Origin: Pseudanabaena yagii GIHE-NHR1
GTDB lineage: Bacteria > Cyanobacteriota > Cyanobacteriia > Pseudanabaenales > Pseudanabaenaceae
Direction of reading: 5' to 3'
Assembly (NCBI RefSeq): GCF_012863495.1
Contig: NZ_JAAVJL010000001.1
Location: 248,001-312,000, forward strand
DNA: 64,000 bases
Position 1 is the first letter of the stretch. Every line of letters begins with the position of its first letter. This document shows positions 54,976-62,431 of the stretch, piece after piece. Under the pieces are notes generated by a model. It had not been told where the DNA came from, did no database searches, and worked only from the letters and a program-made list of their open reading frames with translations. Both the position numbers and the translations under genes were made by a program.

Positions 54976-55004
54976 AGGTATTGCAAGATCTATAGTTAAA
55001 TCAA

Positions 55005-55071
55005 TTTATAGCGTTTCCCAGTCTAGTGAAGTACGGGGGTGTTTCCTCGCTTGTGTGAAAAGCGCTATAAA
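55005..55071. repeat. MITE-like element, family D, copy 2
   Basis: TTTATAGCGTTTCCCAGTCT at the left, AGTGAAGTAC, GTTTCCTCGCTTG and GTGAAAAGCGCTATAAA at the right. It is the short form of 45484-45582, lacking the central hairpin. Confidence 0.75.
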
Positions 55072-55180
55072 TCAGGAAAAATTTGATAGTTAATCTAATA
55101 AGGTGATGGTTATAACCCTAGTTTAATTTACGCAGATTATTTAATCGAGAAATACTAAGATTCCGCAATAATCGGCAACA

Positions 55181-55369
55181 TCAGCGATTATTTCTGGGTT
55201 GATCTTGGGTAAAAGGTTGGTACAGAAAATATGGCGAACAGCAATACCGATTATCTATTTCTCCAAATAAATGCTGTCTTTGATGGCTACAGATGATTGC
55301 AAAATAGATTCCTGCGTTTGTGTAGTCATATCCTTGCAAACGGATAGAATGTCGATGACGAAGGTCAGG
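55181..55369 (-). pseudogene. N-terminal fragment of a REP-associated (Y1) transposase
   Basis: Read on the minus strand from the IS boundary, the frame gives HRHSIRLQGYDYTNAGIYFA and IICSHQRQHLFGEI, the N terminus typical of RAYT/Y1-family transposases (RRSIRLKGYDY, then a strand and a FGEI-type turn). The start codon is missing because the IS1-family element begins there, and homology ends after about 40 residues. It is a dead remnant. RAYTs are the enzymes linked to REP palindromes, which are common in this window. Confidence 0.7.
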
Positions 55370-55434
55370 GGCATTGCATAAATAAAAGATGAATTAGTAA
55401 ATATAAAGACAATGAGTTTAAGCAATGAAAAAAA

Positions 55435-55770
55435 ATGAAATGTCCAAGGTGTGGTTCAACACATATTCGTAAAAATGGGAAACGAGGAGACAAACAAAAT
55501 CATATTTGTGCTGATTGTGGTGGTCAGTTCATTGATAACTACTCAGAGCTTGGATATTCGCAAGATGTCAAAAAAATATGCCTAAAAATGTACTGCAACG
55601 GCATGGGATTTAGACAGATTGAGAGATGTACCGATGTTAGTCACAACGCAGTAATCAACTGGGTTAATGAAGCAGCAAAGCAATTACCAGAACATCCACC
55701 GATTGAGACTATTCCTGATGTTGGTGAACTGGATGAACTCCAGACTTTTGTTGGGTCAAAAAAAACTTGA
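55435..55770 (+). CDS. IS1-family transposase InsA-like protein
   Basis: A 111-residue N-terminal transposase part. It has a zinc-finger CPRCGSTHIRKNGKRG ... HICADCGGQF and a helix-turn-helix FRQIERCTDVSHNAVINW. It ends at TGA 55768-55770 just after an A8 tract (55758-55765). A -1 slip there would fuse it to InsB, as in classical IS1. Confidence 0.88.
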   Translation: MKCPRCGSTHIRKNGKRGDKQNHICADCGGQFIDNYSELGYSQDVKKICLKMYCNGMGFRQIERCTDVSHNAVINWVNEAAKQLPEHPPIETIPDVGELDELQTFVGSKKT

Positions 55771-56146
55771 TTTGGTTATGGACTGCGATGAATCATTTTA
55801 GTCAAGGCATATTGGCTTGGGTCTTAGGGGATAGGAGTAGTACTTCGACAGGCTCAGTAACCATCAAACCTTTGAAAACTTGTGGACATTGATTAAAGTT
55901 TGGCAATGCTATTTCTGGGTTACTGATGGTTACTGCGTCTACAAAATGTTTATCAACTCAGAAGACCAAATTATCAGCAAAACCTACATGACTAGAGTTG
56001 AGTGTGAAAATACGAGACTGAGACATTATTTAGCTCGATTGCACAGAAAAACTTTATGTTATTCAAAATCGGAACAAATGTTGAGACATTCAATTCGTCT
56101 GTTAATTCACTATCTTAAGTACAAATCATTTCCTTCCTTTACTTGA
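55764..56146 (+). pseudogene. IS1-family InsB (DDE domain), broken by a 26-bp insertion
   Basis: The -1 frame reads NLIWLWTAMNHFSQGILAWV and LGDRSS, then is interrupted at about 55841-55866. Removing those 26 bases restores GDRSRTFENLWTLIKVWQCY, continuing FWVTDGYCVYKMF and RLRHYLARLHRKTLCYSKSE to the normal end. The inserted piece (ACTTCGACAGGCTCAGTAAC within it) contains CTTCGAC and GCTCAG, the same boxes as the 110-bp repeat. This copy cannot make active transposase. Confidence 0.85.
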
Positions 56147-56147
56147 T

Positions 56148-56927
56148 TCATCTTTTATTTGTGCAACGCCACTTAACTACACTATTATCAAAATCAATAT
56201 GCTTCCATTGCAGCCCGATCACCTCACTCGGTCTACAACCAGTAAAAAAGCAAAACTGGACATAGGCTGTGTAGTAGCAATAGTGAGGATGCTTTGCAAA
56301 AGCCTCAATGATTAGATCTCTTTCCTCTCTGTTAAATGGAGAGATTTCGTTATCTTCACCACGCTGATTTTTAGGCAACTTGATTTCAGATGCCATATCA
56401 ACAAATGGGTTTTCAGGGATTAGTCCTGATTTCACGCCCCATTTACAGCAAGCATTCAGTTGCACAATCAAACGCTTAGCTGCGTTAGGTGGCTTATTAG
56501 CGACGATCCAATCTCGAATCAGTATAGAGTCTTTTAAATTTTGTGATGGCAAAAGCGCGATCACACGGGTAAATCCTGCGTATTGATTGCCAATAGTACT
56601 AGGAGAAGCGATTGGCTTTTTAAACTCCATATACTTATCCCACAATGCCCCAATATTTAAAGCCTGTTGACTATAATTCATAGTCACAGTTTTTAAGTGG
56701 GTGGGACGATATTTATCTAGTGTGTAGTCAAATCGCTCCAGAACAATATCAGTCTGGATCTCTTGAGCTTTTGCTTCAGCAATTTTGAGATTGATTTTAG
56801 TATCTGACAGCCCAAGCGTTAAGTATTTCTGCTTGCCATCAAATAGCTGTCTTGGCAATCTCAGCCAGTCGTCATTGAAACACCTCGACGCTGACTGTGC
56901 CTTTGCTTTGACGCTCTTTAGATGCAT
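56148..56927 (-). pseudogene. Tyrosine recombinase (integrase), truncated by the IS element
   Basis: About 252 native residues from ATG 56927: an arm-binding N-terminal domain, a SAM-like core-binding domain (ALWDKYMEFKKPIASPSTIG ... LNACCKWGVKSGLIPENPF), and the start of the catalytic domain with the first arginine in FFTGCRPSEVIGLQW. The reading then enters the IS end (KWRCTNKR) and stops. The H-x-x-R and tyrosine are lost, so it is inactive. It lies downstream of a tRNA 3' end on the same strand, the usual place for the integrase of an integrated element. Confidence 0.88.
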
Positions 56928-56935
56928 ACATATAT

Positions 56936-56998
56936 TTGACTATGAACTCGTTTGCTTATGACTATGACAACAGAATTCATAGTCATATCATAGTCAAA
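56936..56998. promoter_or_regulatory. Four GACTATGA boxes upstream of the integrase gene
   Basis: GACTATGA occurs at 56938-56945 and 56960-56967, and its complement TCATAGTC at 56977-56984 and 56988-56995, giving nested inverted repeats. They lie within 70 nt upstream of the integrase start. Operator sites or recombination arm sites are both possible. Confidence 0.65.
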
Positions 56999-57079
56999 AC
57001 TAGGCTAAATGTGTCCAAAAGTGTCTAACGTGTAAGTATTTACACGGTGTAATTTAGTTGTAGTGGCTTGTGCGTCTTA

Positions 57080-57151
57080 TCCAAGGTGTCGGAATTGAAC
57101 CGACATATCAACGATTATGAGTCGTTTGCTTTACCAGTCAGCCAACCTTGG
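57080..57151 (-). tRNA. tRNA with CAU anticodon (Met likely)
   Basis: Read on the minus strand, the 72-nt molecule begins CCAAGGTTGGCTGACTGGTA and ends CCGACACCTTGGA. The acceptor CCAAGGT pairs with ACCTTGG, the anticodon arm AACGA-CTCATAA-TCGTT carries CAT, and the T arm GTCGG-TTCAATT-CCGAC is complete. The D stem is short (GCT/AGC). Elongator Met is the default; tRNA-Ile with lysidine is possible, since the anticodon arm resembles it. CCA is not encoded. It is the likely attachment site of the integrase-bearing element next to it. Confidence 0.85.
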
Positions 57152-57242
57152 TAATATTGTGATTATAACCGTAAGTATTATATGCTATCAGCAAGCTACC
57201 TTGTAGGTTGCCCAAGGGAAATTTTAGCTAAACAAGTTTGTG

Positions 57243-57995
57243 ATGGCAACAACCCGCCCCGAAAAGCCAGAAAAGCGTCTCCGTAAGAGAAAAAAAACAC
57301 CTAAAAAGTTTAGGTTTAGTTATAGCCTTCTGCTGCTATTAGCAATGGTAGTTGTAGGTTCTGTAGCTGGTATTGTTGCTTATAGATTTGGGAAACAAGC
57401 CTTAGAGGGAGTTAATCCATCGCCTGCGGGGATTAAACTACCAAAGGTGAGTCCGTCCCCATCTGCTAAGCCTAAGGATGCACCAAAATCATCAACCTCT
57501 AGCCAAGATAGCAAAACTTCATTTTTGTTAGATGAAGCTGATATACTTGCCGAAATAAAAGCCCGATCGCAGCAGGAATTAGGTGGACTGACTCGCCCAG
57601 CCTATGTGGCAAAAGCCAATATTAGCGATCGCAAAAGGATCTATACCAGAGTTGATCGAGCCTATAACTCAATCCGTGAGCCATTAGCCATCTCTGCAAA
57701 TGCCGATGAGCGAATTGCCGAGAGAATTGCCTTATTGCGCCAAACCGTCTATAGCCGTAGTCGTACTTATGAAAATGATTTTGAGCTAAATCGCCCGATC
57801 TCCAATAAGGCAAGCACGATGCCTGTATTATCGACATCTGTAGACATAGCACCAATACGCAGTCGATGGGAAGATCGTGATACGGCTTTAGTGAACTCCC
57901 AAAGAGTTAGCGATGTCGAAATCTTGACTAAACCAACCAGTAGTTTTTTTATTCCTGAACAACAACCTTCTCGTACTGAGATAAATCGACCTTAA
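57243..57995 (+). CDS. Single-span membrane protein of unknown function
   Basis: About 250 residues from ATG 57243 (a GTG lies one codon before). The basic N terminus (KRLRKRKKTPKKF) is followed by a membrane span (LLLLLAMVVVGSVAGIVAY), a proline/serine/lysine linker, and a charged domain LDEADILAEIKARSQQELGG and ISDRKRIYTRVDRAYNSIRE. The topology is N-in. No family is recognised. Confidence 0.7.
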   Translation: MATTRPEKPEKRLRKRKKTPKKFRFSYSLLLLLAMVVVGSVAGIVAYRFGKQALEGVNPSPAGIKLPKVSPSPSAKPKDAPKSSTSSQDSKTSFLLDEADILAEIKARSQQELGGLTRPAYVAKANISDRKRIYTRVDRAYNSIREPLAISANADERIAERIALLRQTVYSRSRTYENDFELNRPISNKASTMPVLSTSVDIAPIRSRWEDRDTALVNSQRVSDVEILTKPTSSFFIPEQQPSRTEINRP

Positions 57996-58032
57996 AACAA
58001 CAAAGGCGGTGCAAAGCACCGCCTTTGTTGTT
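57992..58032. terminator. Hairpin with AAA loop after the membrane-protein gene
   Basis: AACAACAAAGGCGGTGC and GCACCGCCTTTGTTGTT pair perfectly around AAA, between converging genes. Confidence 0.8.
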
Positions 58033-58071
58033 TAGACTGTGCGAAGCACAGCACAGAAAGCTCATGTTGTT

Positions 58072-59154
58072 TTATATCGCTGCGAGTAGAGCTTCGCCCA
58101 TGGCGATACATCCTAATTTTTCGCAACCATCCGCCATAATGTCGCCTGTACGCTTACCTGAATCAAGAACTTTATTGACTGCTGACTCGATCGCATCGGC
58201 TGCTGCACCTTCATTAAAGGCATAGCGCAACATCATTGCTGCACTCAAAACCTGTGCTAATGGATTGGCTAAATCTTTACCTGCAATGTCAGGAGCAGAA
58301 CCATGCACAGGTTCAAATACCCCCGGTGCACCTGCCACCCCAAGGCTAGCTGAGGGCAACATACCAATACTACCCGTGAGCATCGCTGCCGCATCGGAGA
58401 GAATATCGCCAAAGAGATTACTAGTCAGAATTACGTCAAATTGCTTAGGATTGCGGATAATCTGCATCGTGGCATTATCCACATACATATGCGATAGCTT
58501 CACGTCAGGATAATCACTAGAAATTGCGGTTACACGCTCACGCCATAGCTGCGACACATCTAAAACATTGGACTTATCAACAGAGACAACGGAACCACGT
58601 CGTTTTTGAGCTGCTTCAAACCCAACTTTGGCAATGCGATCGATTTCTGGCTCGGTATACACCATCGTATTGAAGCCGCGACGCACACCATTCTCATCAG
58701 CAACAATTCCCTTAGGTTTACCAAAATAGATACCACCCGTAAGTTCGCGCACTACTAAAATATCTACGCCTTCGACAACTTCACGTTTTAAGGTGGAGGC
58801 ATCAATTAATTGGGGCAAAATCTGAGCAGGACGTAAATTTGCAAATAGTTCCATCCCACCACGCAAGCCTAATAATGCTTGTTCAGGACGCAAATGTGAT
58901 GGCATTGAGTCCCACTTGTCGCCTCCCACAGCAGCTAATAAAACCGCATCGCTATTTTTACATGATTGCAAAGTTTCATCGGGTAGGGGATGTCCCGTTG
59001 CATCGATCGCTGCTCCACCGATTAAAGCCGTCTCAAAAGCAAAGGTGAGATCAAATTTGGGAGCGATCGCCTGAAGTACCGCTACCGCCACTTTCATAAT
59101 TTCAGGACCAATGCCATCACCAGGGAGGAGCGTAATTTTATAGTTTTTAGACAT
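58072..59154 (-). CDS. leuB: 3-isopropylmalate dehydrogenase
   Basis: A 360-residue LeuB from ATG 59154 ([20 protein letters not shown]); the upstream extension to 59226 is not conserved-looking. It oxidises and decarboxylates 3-isopropylmalate in leucine synthesis. [50 protein letters not shown] and [20 protein letters not shown] are diagnostic. Length is standard. Monocistronic. Confidence 0.97.
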   Translation of the reverse strand: MSKNYKITLLPGDGIGPEIMKVAVAVLQAIAPKFDLTFAFETALIGGAAIDATGHPLPDETLQSCKNSDAVLLAAVGGDKWDSMPSHLRPEQALLGLRGGMELFANLRPAQILPQLIDASTLKREVVEGVDILVVRELTGGIYFGKPKGIVADENGVRRGFNTMVYTEPEIDRIAKVGFEAAQKRRGSVVSVDKSNVLDVSQLWRERVTAISSDYPDVKLSHMYVDNATMQIIRNPKQFDVILTSNLFGDILSDAAAMLTGSIGMLPSASLGVAGAPGVFEPVHGSAPDIAGKDLANPLAQVLSAAMMLRYAFNEGAAADAIESAVNKVLDSGKRTGDIMADGCEKLGCIAMGEALLAAI

Positions 59155-59258
59155 TACAAGATTAAATTCAAAATTGAATACAAAGACAGATTTCCTAACA
59201 TAGCATTTTGAGTTTCTGATCACCACAAAGTGGCGACAGTCATCTCTGTGAGGATTTT

Positions 59259-59293
59259 GAGTTTTTATTTTGCCCTAGGCAAAATAAAAACTC
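59259..59293. repeat. Perfect 16-bp hairpin, CTA loop
   Basis: GAGTTTTTATTTTGCC and GGCAAAATAAAAACTC pair perfectly around CTA, in the leuB-ddl spacer. Confidence 0.8.
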
Positions 59294-59400
59294 TACACAG
59301 TCTATTGAGGGGTTATGTAACCCAAATAAATTTTGAAAAAGCTTGCTTCGCAAGCTTTTTCAAAATTTATTTGGGTTTTGAGAAAGCGCAAAGCGCTGTA
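59294..59400. repeat. MITE-like element, family C, copy 3
   Basis: TACACAGTCTATTGAGG at the left; a hairpin of about 20 bp with apex CTTGC-TTC-GCAAG and arms AAATAAATTTTGAAAAAGCT; then AGAAAGCGCAAAGCGCTGTA at the right. Confidence 0.75.
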
Positions 59401-59455
59401 AGGTAAAGTAGTCAGTACTTAAAAGTTAACGTCAGATTGGCGAGGGTGTTTACTA

Positions 59456-60523
59456 ATGACGGCTGTATTGATCGATTTGAAGGCAAAATCTCCTCTTTAT
59501 GTCGGTTTGTTATTTGGTGGACAGTCAGGCGAACATGATGTCTCGATCACATCGGCAAGAGCGATCGCCTCAGCCCTCAATCAAAACTCTCGTTACAAAC
59601 TACAGCCTTTTTATATTCAACGCGATGGCACATGGCGCAGTCCCGATGTATCGCAACAAGTTTTAGATTCTAGCAAGGCTTTACAGGATGCAGAACTATT
59701 AACTAATGCGGCTTTTTTCTTGCCTACGGAAGTGCAACAAGTTGATCTTTGGTTCCCTGTTCTTCATGGACCAAATGGTGAAGATGGTACGGTGCAGGGG
59801 CTTTTACAACTAATGCATAAGCCCTATGTCGGGAATGGCGTGCTTGCCTCATCGGTCGGTATGGATAAAATCGCGATGAAGGCAATTTTCGCGAATGCGG
59901 GCTTGCCTCAGGTCAAATATGTGGCGCTAAATCGCTGGCAATGGCAACAGGATGAACTAGCTTGGAGTGAGCATATTGAAGCAACTCTCGGTTATCCCTG
60001 TTTTGTAAAGCCTTCTAATCTTGGTTCATCAGTGGGGATTTCTAAGGTGCGCGATCGCCAACAGTTAAAAGAAGCGATCGCCAGTGCTACTAGCTACGAT
60101 CCAAGGATCATCATTGAGCAAGGTGTAACAGCCCGTGAAATCGAATGTGCGGTGCTCGGTAATGAGCAACCTCAAGCTTCGGCGATCGGTGAAATCACCT
60201 TCACCAGTGACTTCTATGATTATGAAACTAAGTACACCGCGGGGAAAGCCGATCTGATTATCCCCAGTCAATTGCCCGACAATGTGACTCAAGCAGTGCA
60301 GTCAATGGCAGTGAAAGCTTTCCAAACAGTAGCAGGTTCAGGTTTAGCCAGAGTCGATTTCTTTTATGTAGAAGCAACGGGAACGGTTTTAATCAATGAA
60401 ATTAATACTTTCCCCGGATTTACTTCGCTGAGCATGTATCCTAAGCTATGGGAATATTCAGGAATTCCATTTACAGAACTATGCGATCGACTGGTAGATT
60501 TAGCTCTTGAGAAGTACTACTAA
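59456..60523 (+). CDS. ddl: D-alanine--D-alanine ligase
   Basis: A 355-residue ATP-grasp ligase making D-Ala-D-Ala for peptidoglycan. Seen: LLFGGQSGEHDVSITSARAI, VLHGPNGEDGTVQGLLQ, PCFVKPSNLGSSVGISKV, TAREIECAVLGN, FYDYETKYTAGKADLIIPS and INEINTFPGFTSLSMYPKL. All substrate and metal segments are present. It precedes an LD-carboxypeptidase by 22 nt, likely one operon. Confidence 0.97.
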   Translation: MTAVLIDLKAKSPLYVGLLFGGQSGEHDVSITSARAIASALNQNSRYKLQPFYIQRDGTWRSPDVSQQVLDSSKALQDAELLTNAAFFLPTEVQQVDLWFPVLHGPNGEDGTVQGLLQLMHKPYVGNGVLASSVGMDKIAMKAIFANAGLPQVKYVALNRWQWQQDELAWSEHIEATLGYPCFVKPSNLGSSVGISKVRDRQQLKEAIASATSYDPRIIIEQGVTAREIECAVLGNEQPQASAIGEITFTSDFYDYETKYTAGKADLIIPSQLPDNVTQAVQSMAVKAFQTVAGSGLARVDFFYVEATGTVLINEINTFPGFTSLSMYPKLWEYSGIPFTELCDRLVDLALEKYY

Positions 60524-60545
60524 ACCATACGGAAGGTGATTCAGG

Positions 60546-61445
60546 ATGAGAATATCCCAACTTCCATCAAGTATTAATCCTTCGCAAAAGGTGCAAGTCA
60601 TTGCTCCTAGTGGAGCCTTACGAGAATGGGAGCGCTTTGAACAGGGTGTAAAAATTTGGCGCGATCGCGGTTATGAATTGGGCATTCCTGAAGACTTAAG
60701 CCAACCTTGGGGCTATCTCGCAGGAACCGATGAGCAACGCTGTCAACAATTAATCGCCGCATGGAATGACCCTAAATCTGTGGCGATCGTTTGTGCGCGA
60801 GGAGGTTACGGCTCCATGCGGCTCATGGAAAAATTAGATTGGCAACAACTCCACGATCACCCGAAATGGCTAATTGGCTTCTCTGATATCACGGCTTTAC
60901 TCTGGGGATTTGCTCAACATAAGGGTATTGGCGGCTTACATGCACCAGTGCTAACAACGTTAGGCAATGAACCTGCGCGATCGCAACAGCAGTTATTTGA
61001 TTGGCTAGAGGGCAAGGTAAATGCGATTACTCTATCTGGCGAAGGGTGGAGTAATGGTAAAGCAACAGGTGTGCTTTTACCCGCAAATTTAACGCTCGCG
61101 ACACATATCATCGGTACTGCGATTTGTCCCGATCTAGAGAATGTGATTTTAGCGATCGAGGATGTGGGGGAAGCACCCTATCGGGTTGATCGGATGTTAA
61201 CCCATTGGCGCTGGTCTGGGCATTTACAAAAGCTCAAAGGCATTGCGATTGGTCGGTTTAGCCAAGCGGAAGTATCAACACCTAGTTTTCCAATGGAGGA
61301 TGTATGGCGCGATCGCCTATCTGATTTAGGCATTCCCATTGTCAGTAATTTACCCTTTGGGCATGATGGTGAGAATGCCCCCTTACCAGTTGGTTGCATG
61401 GCTGAAATAGATAGCGATAATGGAACTCTTCGCTATAGTAGATAG
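60546..61445 (+). CDS. LD-carboxypeptidase (peptidase family S66)
   Basis: A 299-residue S66 protein, LdcA-like, which removes the terminal D-Ala from tetrapeptides in murein recycling. The N-terminal VQVIAPSGAL, VCARGGYGSMRLM, and the nucleophile-bearing IGFSDITALLWG are visible, with GGLHAPVLTT. ILAIEDVGEAPYRVDRML holds the acid residue, and NLPFGHDGENAPLPVGC supplies the histidine. GGAAGGTG precedes the ATG. The operon with ddl makes functional sense. Confidence 0.92.
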   Translation: MRISQLPSSINPSQKVQVIAPSGALREWERFEQGVKIWRDRGYELGIPEDLSQPWGYLAGTDEQRCQQLIAAWNDPKSVAIVCARGGYGSMRLMEKLDWQQLHDHPKWLIGFSDITALLWGFAQHKGIGGLHAPVLTTLGNEPARSQQQLFDWLEGKVNAITLSGEGWSNGKATGVLLPANLTLATHIIGTAICPDLENVILAIEDVGEAPYRVDRMLTHWRWSGHLQKLKGIAIGRFSQAEVSTPSFPMEDVWRDRLSDLGIPIVSNLPFGHDGENAPLPVGCMAEIDSDNGTLRYSR

Positions 61446-61476
61446 AGAGGGATGATGCTTCGCATCATCCCTCTCT
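61444..61476 (+). terminator. Hairpin with TTC loop after the LD-carboxypeptidase gene
   Basis: AGAGAGGGATGATGC and GCATCATCCCTCTCT pair perfectly around TTC; the left arm starts at the stop codon. Confidence 0.8.
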
Positions 61477-61516
61477 TCGCAGTTAAAATTAACTTCTAAC
61501 TTCATTAATCACCTTT

Positions 61517-62404
61517 ATGACTTGGCAATGGTTCAATCTTGCATTTAAACTTCAAGGATCGGTCGCACCGATTGTTTTGCCAAGAACACTTGTTTTTGTA
61601 GGATTTGCCCTTTGCGTTTCTCTAGTTGACTGTTACATGCCAGAGATATCGCTCAATGCTTTAGGAGATCTTACAAATAATGTGGTTTTCAATCTAGTTT
61701 TAGGTTTGCTGTTAGTCTTTCGGACAAATACTGCCTATGATCGCTACTGGGAAGGTCGCAAAGCATGGGGAACCTTAGTAGTCAATATTCGGAATTTGTC
61801 GAGGTTAATGCAAATTGCCATTAAATGCCCTGAAGGCGAACCAAAGCAACAAAAAGAGCAATCGATCAAGTTATTAACAGCTTTTGCGATCGCGACAAAA
61901 TTACATCTTCGTAATGAGGAAATTAATCAAGATTTAGATGCAATTCTCACCGAAGCCGAAACTCAAAAATTAAAGGAGTCAAAGCATGTACCGCTAGAGT
62001 TAACTCTCTGGTTGGGCAACTATCTCCAACAACAAGTGCAAAGCGATCGCATAGATACTAATTATTTTGTGGCGATGAATAATAACCTTAATGCCCTAGT
62101 GGAAGGTTTAACCAGTTGCGAACGGATTCTCAAAACGCCATTACCCATTGCCTACAGTATCTATTTAAAGCGCCTAATTTTAATTTATTGCATCGGTTTA
62201 CCATTCCATTTAGTGATCGATATCCATTGGCTCACAGCGATCGCAGTTGGCTTAGTTAGCTTTATTCTGATGGGAGTAGAGCAAATTGGCAATGAAATTG
62301 AGAATCCGTTTGGGCATGATTTTAATGACTTACCTATCGATGCAATTTGTGAAGGGATCACAGCCAATGTGGAACAGGCGATCGCTTTGCAGGATATAAT
62401 TTAA
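61517..62404 (+). CDS. Bestrophin-family channel protein
   Basis: A 295-residue bestrophin-like (UPF0187) protein. The family pattern is clear: LPRTLVFVGFALCVSLVDCY, LVLGLLLVFRTNTAYDRYWEGRK, then a cytoplasmic helical region, LPIAYSIYLKRLILIYCIGLPF and a C-terminal IENPFGHDFNDLPIDAICEG. Bacterial homologues are ion channels; in thylakoids relatives conduct anions. It begins 72 nt after the preceding gene. Confidence 0.9.
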   Translation: MTWQWFNLAFKLQGSVAPIVLPRTLVFVGFALCVSLVDCYMPEISLNALGDLTNNVVFNLVLGLLLVFRTNTAYDRYWEGRKAWGTLVVNIRNLSRLMQIAIKCPEGEPKQQKEQSIKLLTAFAIATKLHLRNEEINQDLDAILTEAETQKLKESKHVPLELTLWLGNYLQQQVQSDRIDTNYFVAMNNNLNALVEGLTSCERILKTPLPIAYSIYLKRLILIYCIGLPFHLVIDIHWLTAIAVGLVSFILMGVEQIGNEIENPFGHDFNDLPIDAICEGITANVEQAIALQDII

Positions 62405-62431
62405 TCACTTAACTTAAATGATTATGAATTT

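Larger units (their letters stand above)
55370..56170 (+). mobile_element. IS1-family insertion sequence, damaged
   Basis: About 801 bp. The ends are GGCATTGCATAAATAAAAGA on the left and, inverted, GGCGTTGCACAAATAAAAGA on the right (56151-56170). They continue as GATGAAT with few mismatches, giving inverted repeats of about 27 bp. It contains InsA-like and InsB-like frames. No target-site duplication is obvious, since the sequences beside the two ends differ. The left end cuts a RAYT fragment and the right end cuts an integrase gene, so rearrangement or deletion followed insertion. Confidence 0.85.
59155..59455. other. Spacer between divergent leuB and ddl
   Basis: About 300 nt holding the promoters of both genes plus a 16-bp hairpin and a family C element, listed separately. 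No gene is seen. Confidence 0.5.

Noticed and set aside
55145-55240. Second gene fragment (INPEIIADVADYCGILVFLD) on the minus strand beside the RAYT remnant
   Set aside because: It reads like protein but is short, in another frame and matches no family I know. It may be debris and is not annotated.
55361-56180. Target-site duplication of the IS1-family element
   Set aside because: The bases before 55370 (GAAGGTCAG) and after 56170 (ACTTAACTA) do not match, so no duplication is claimed.
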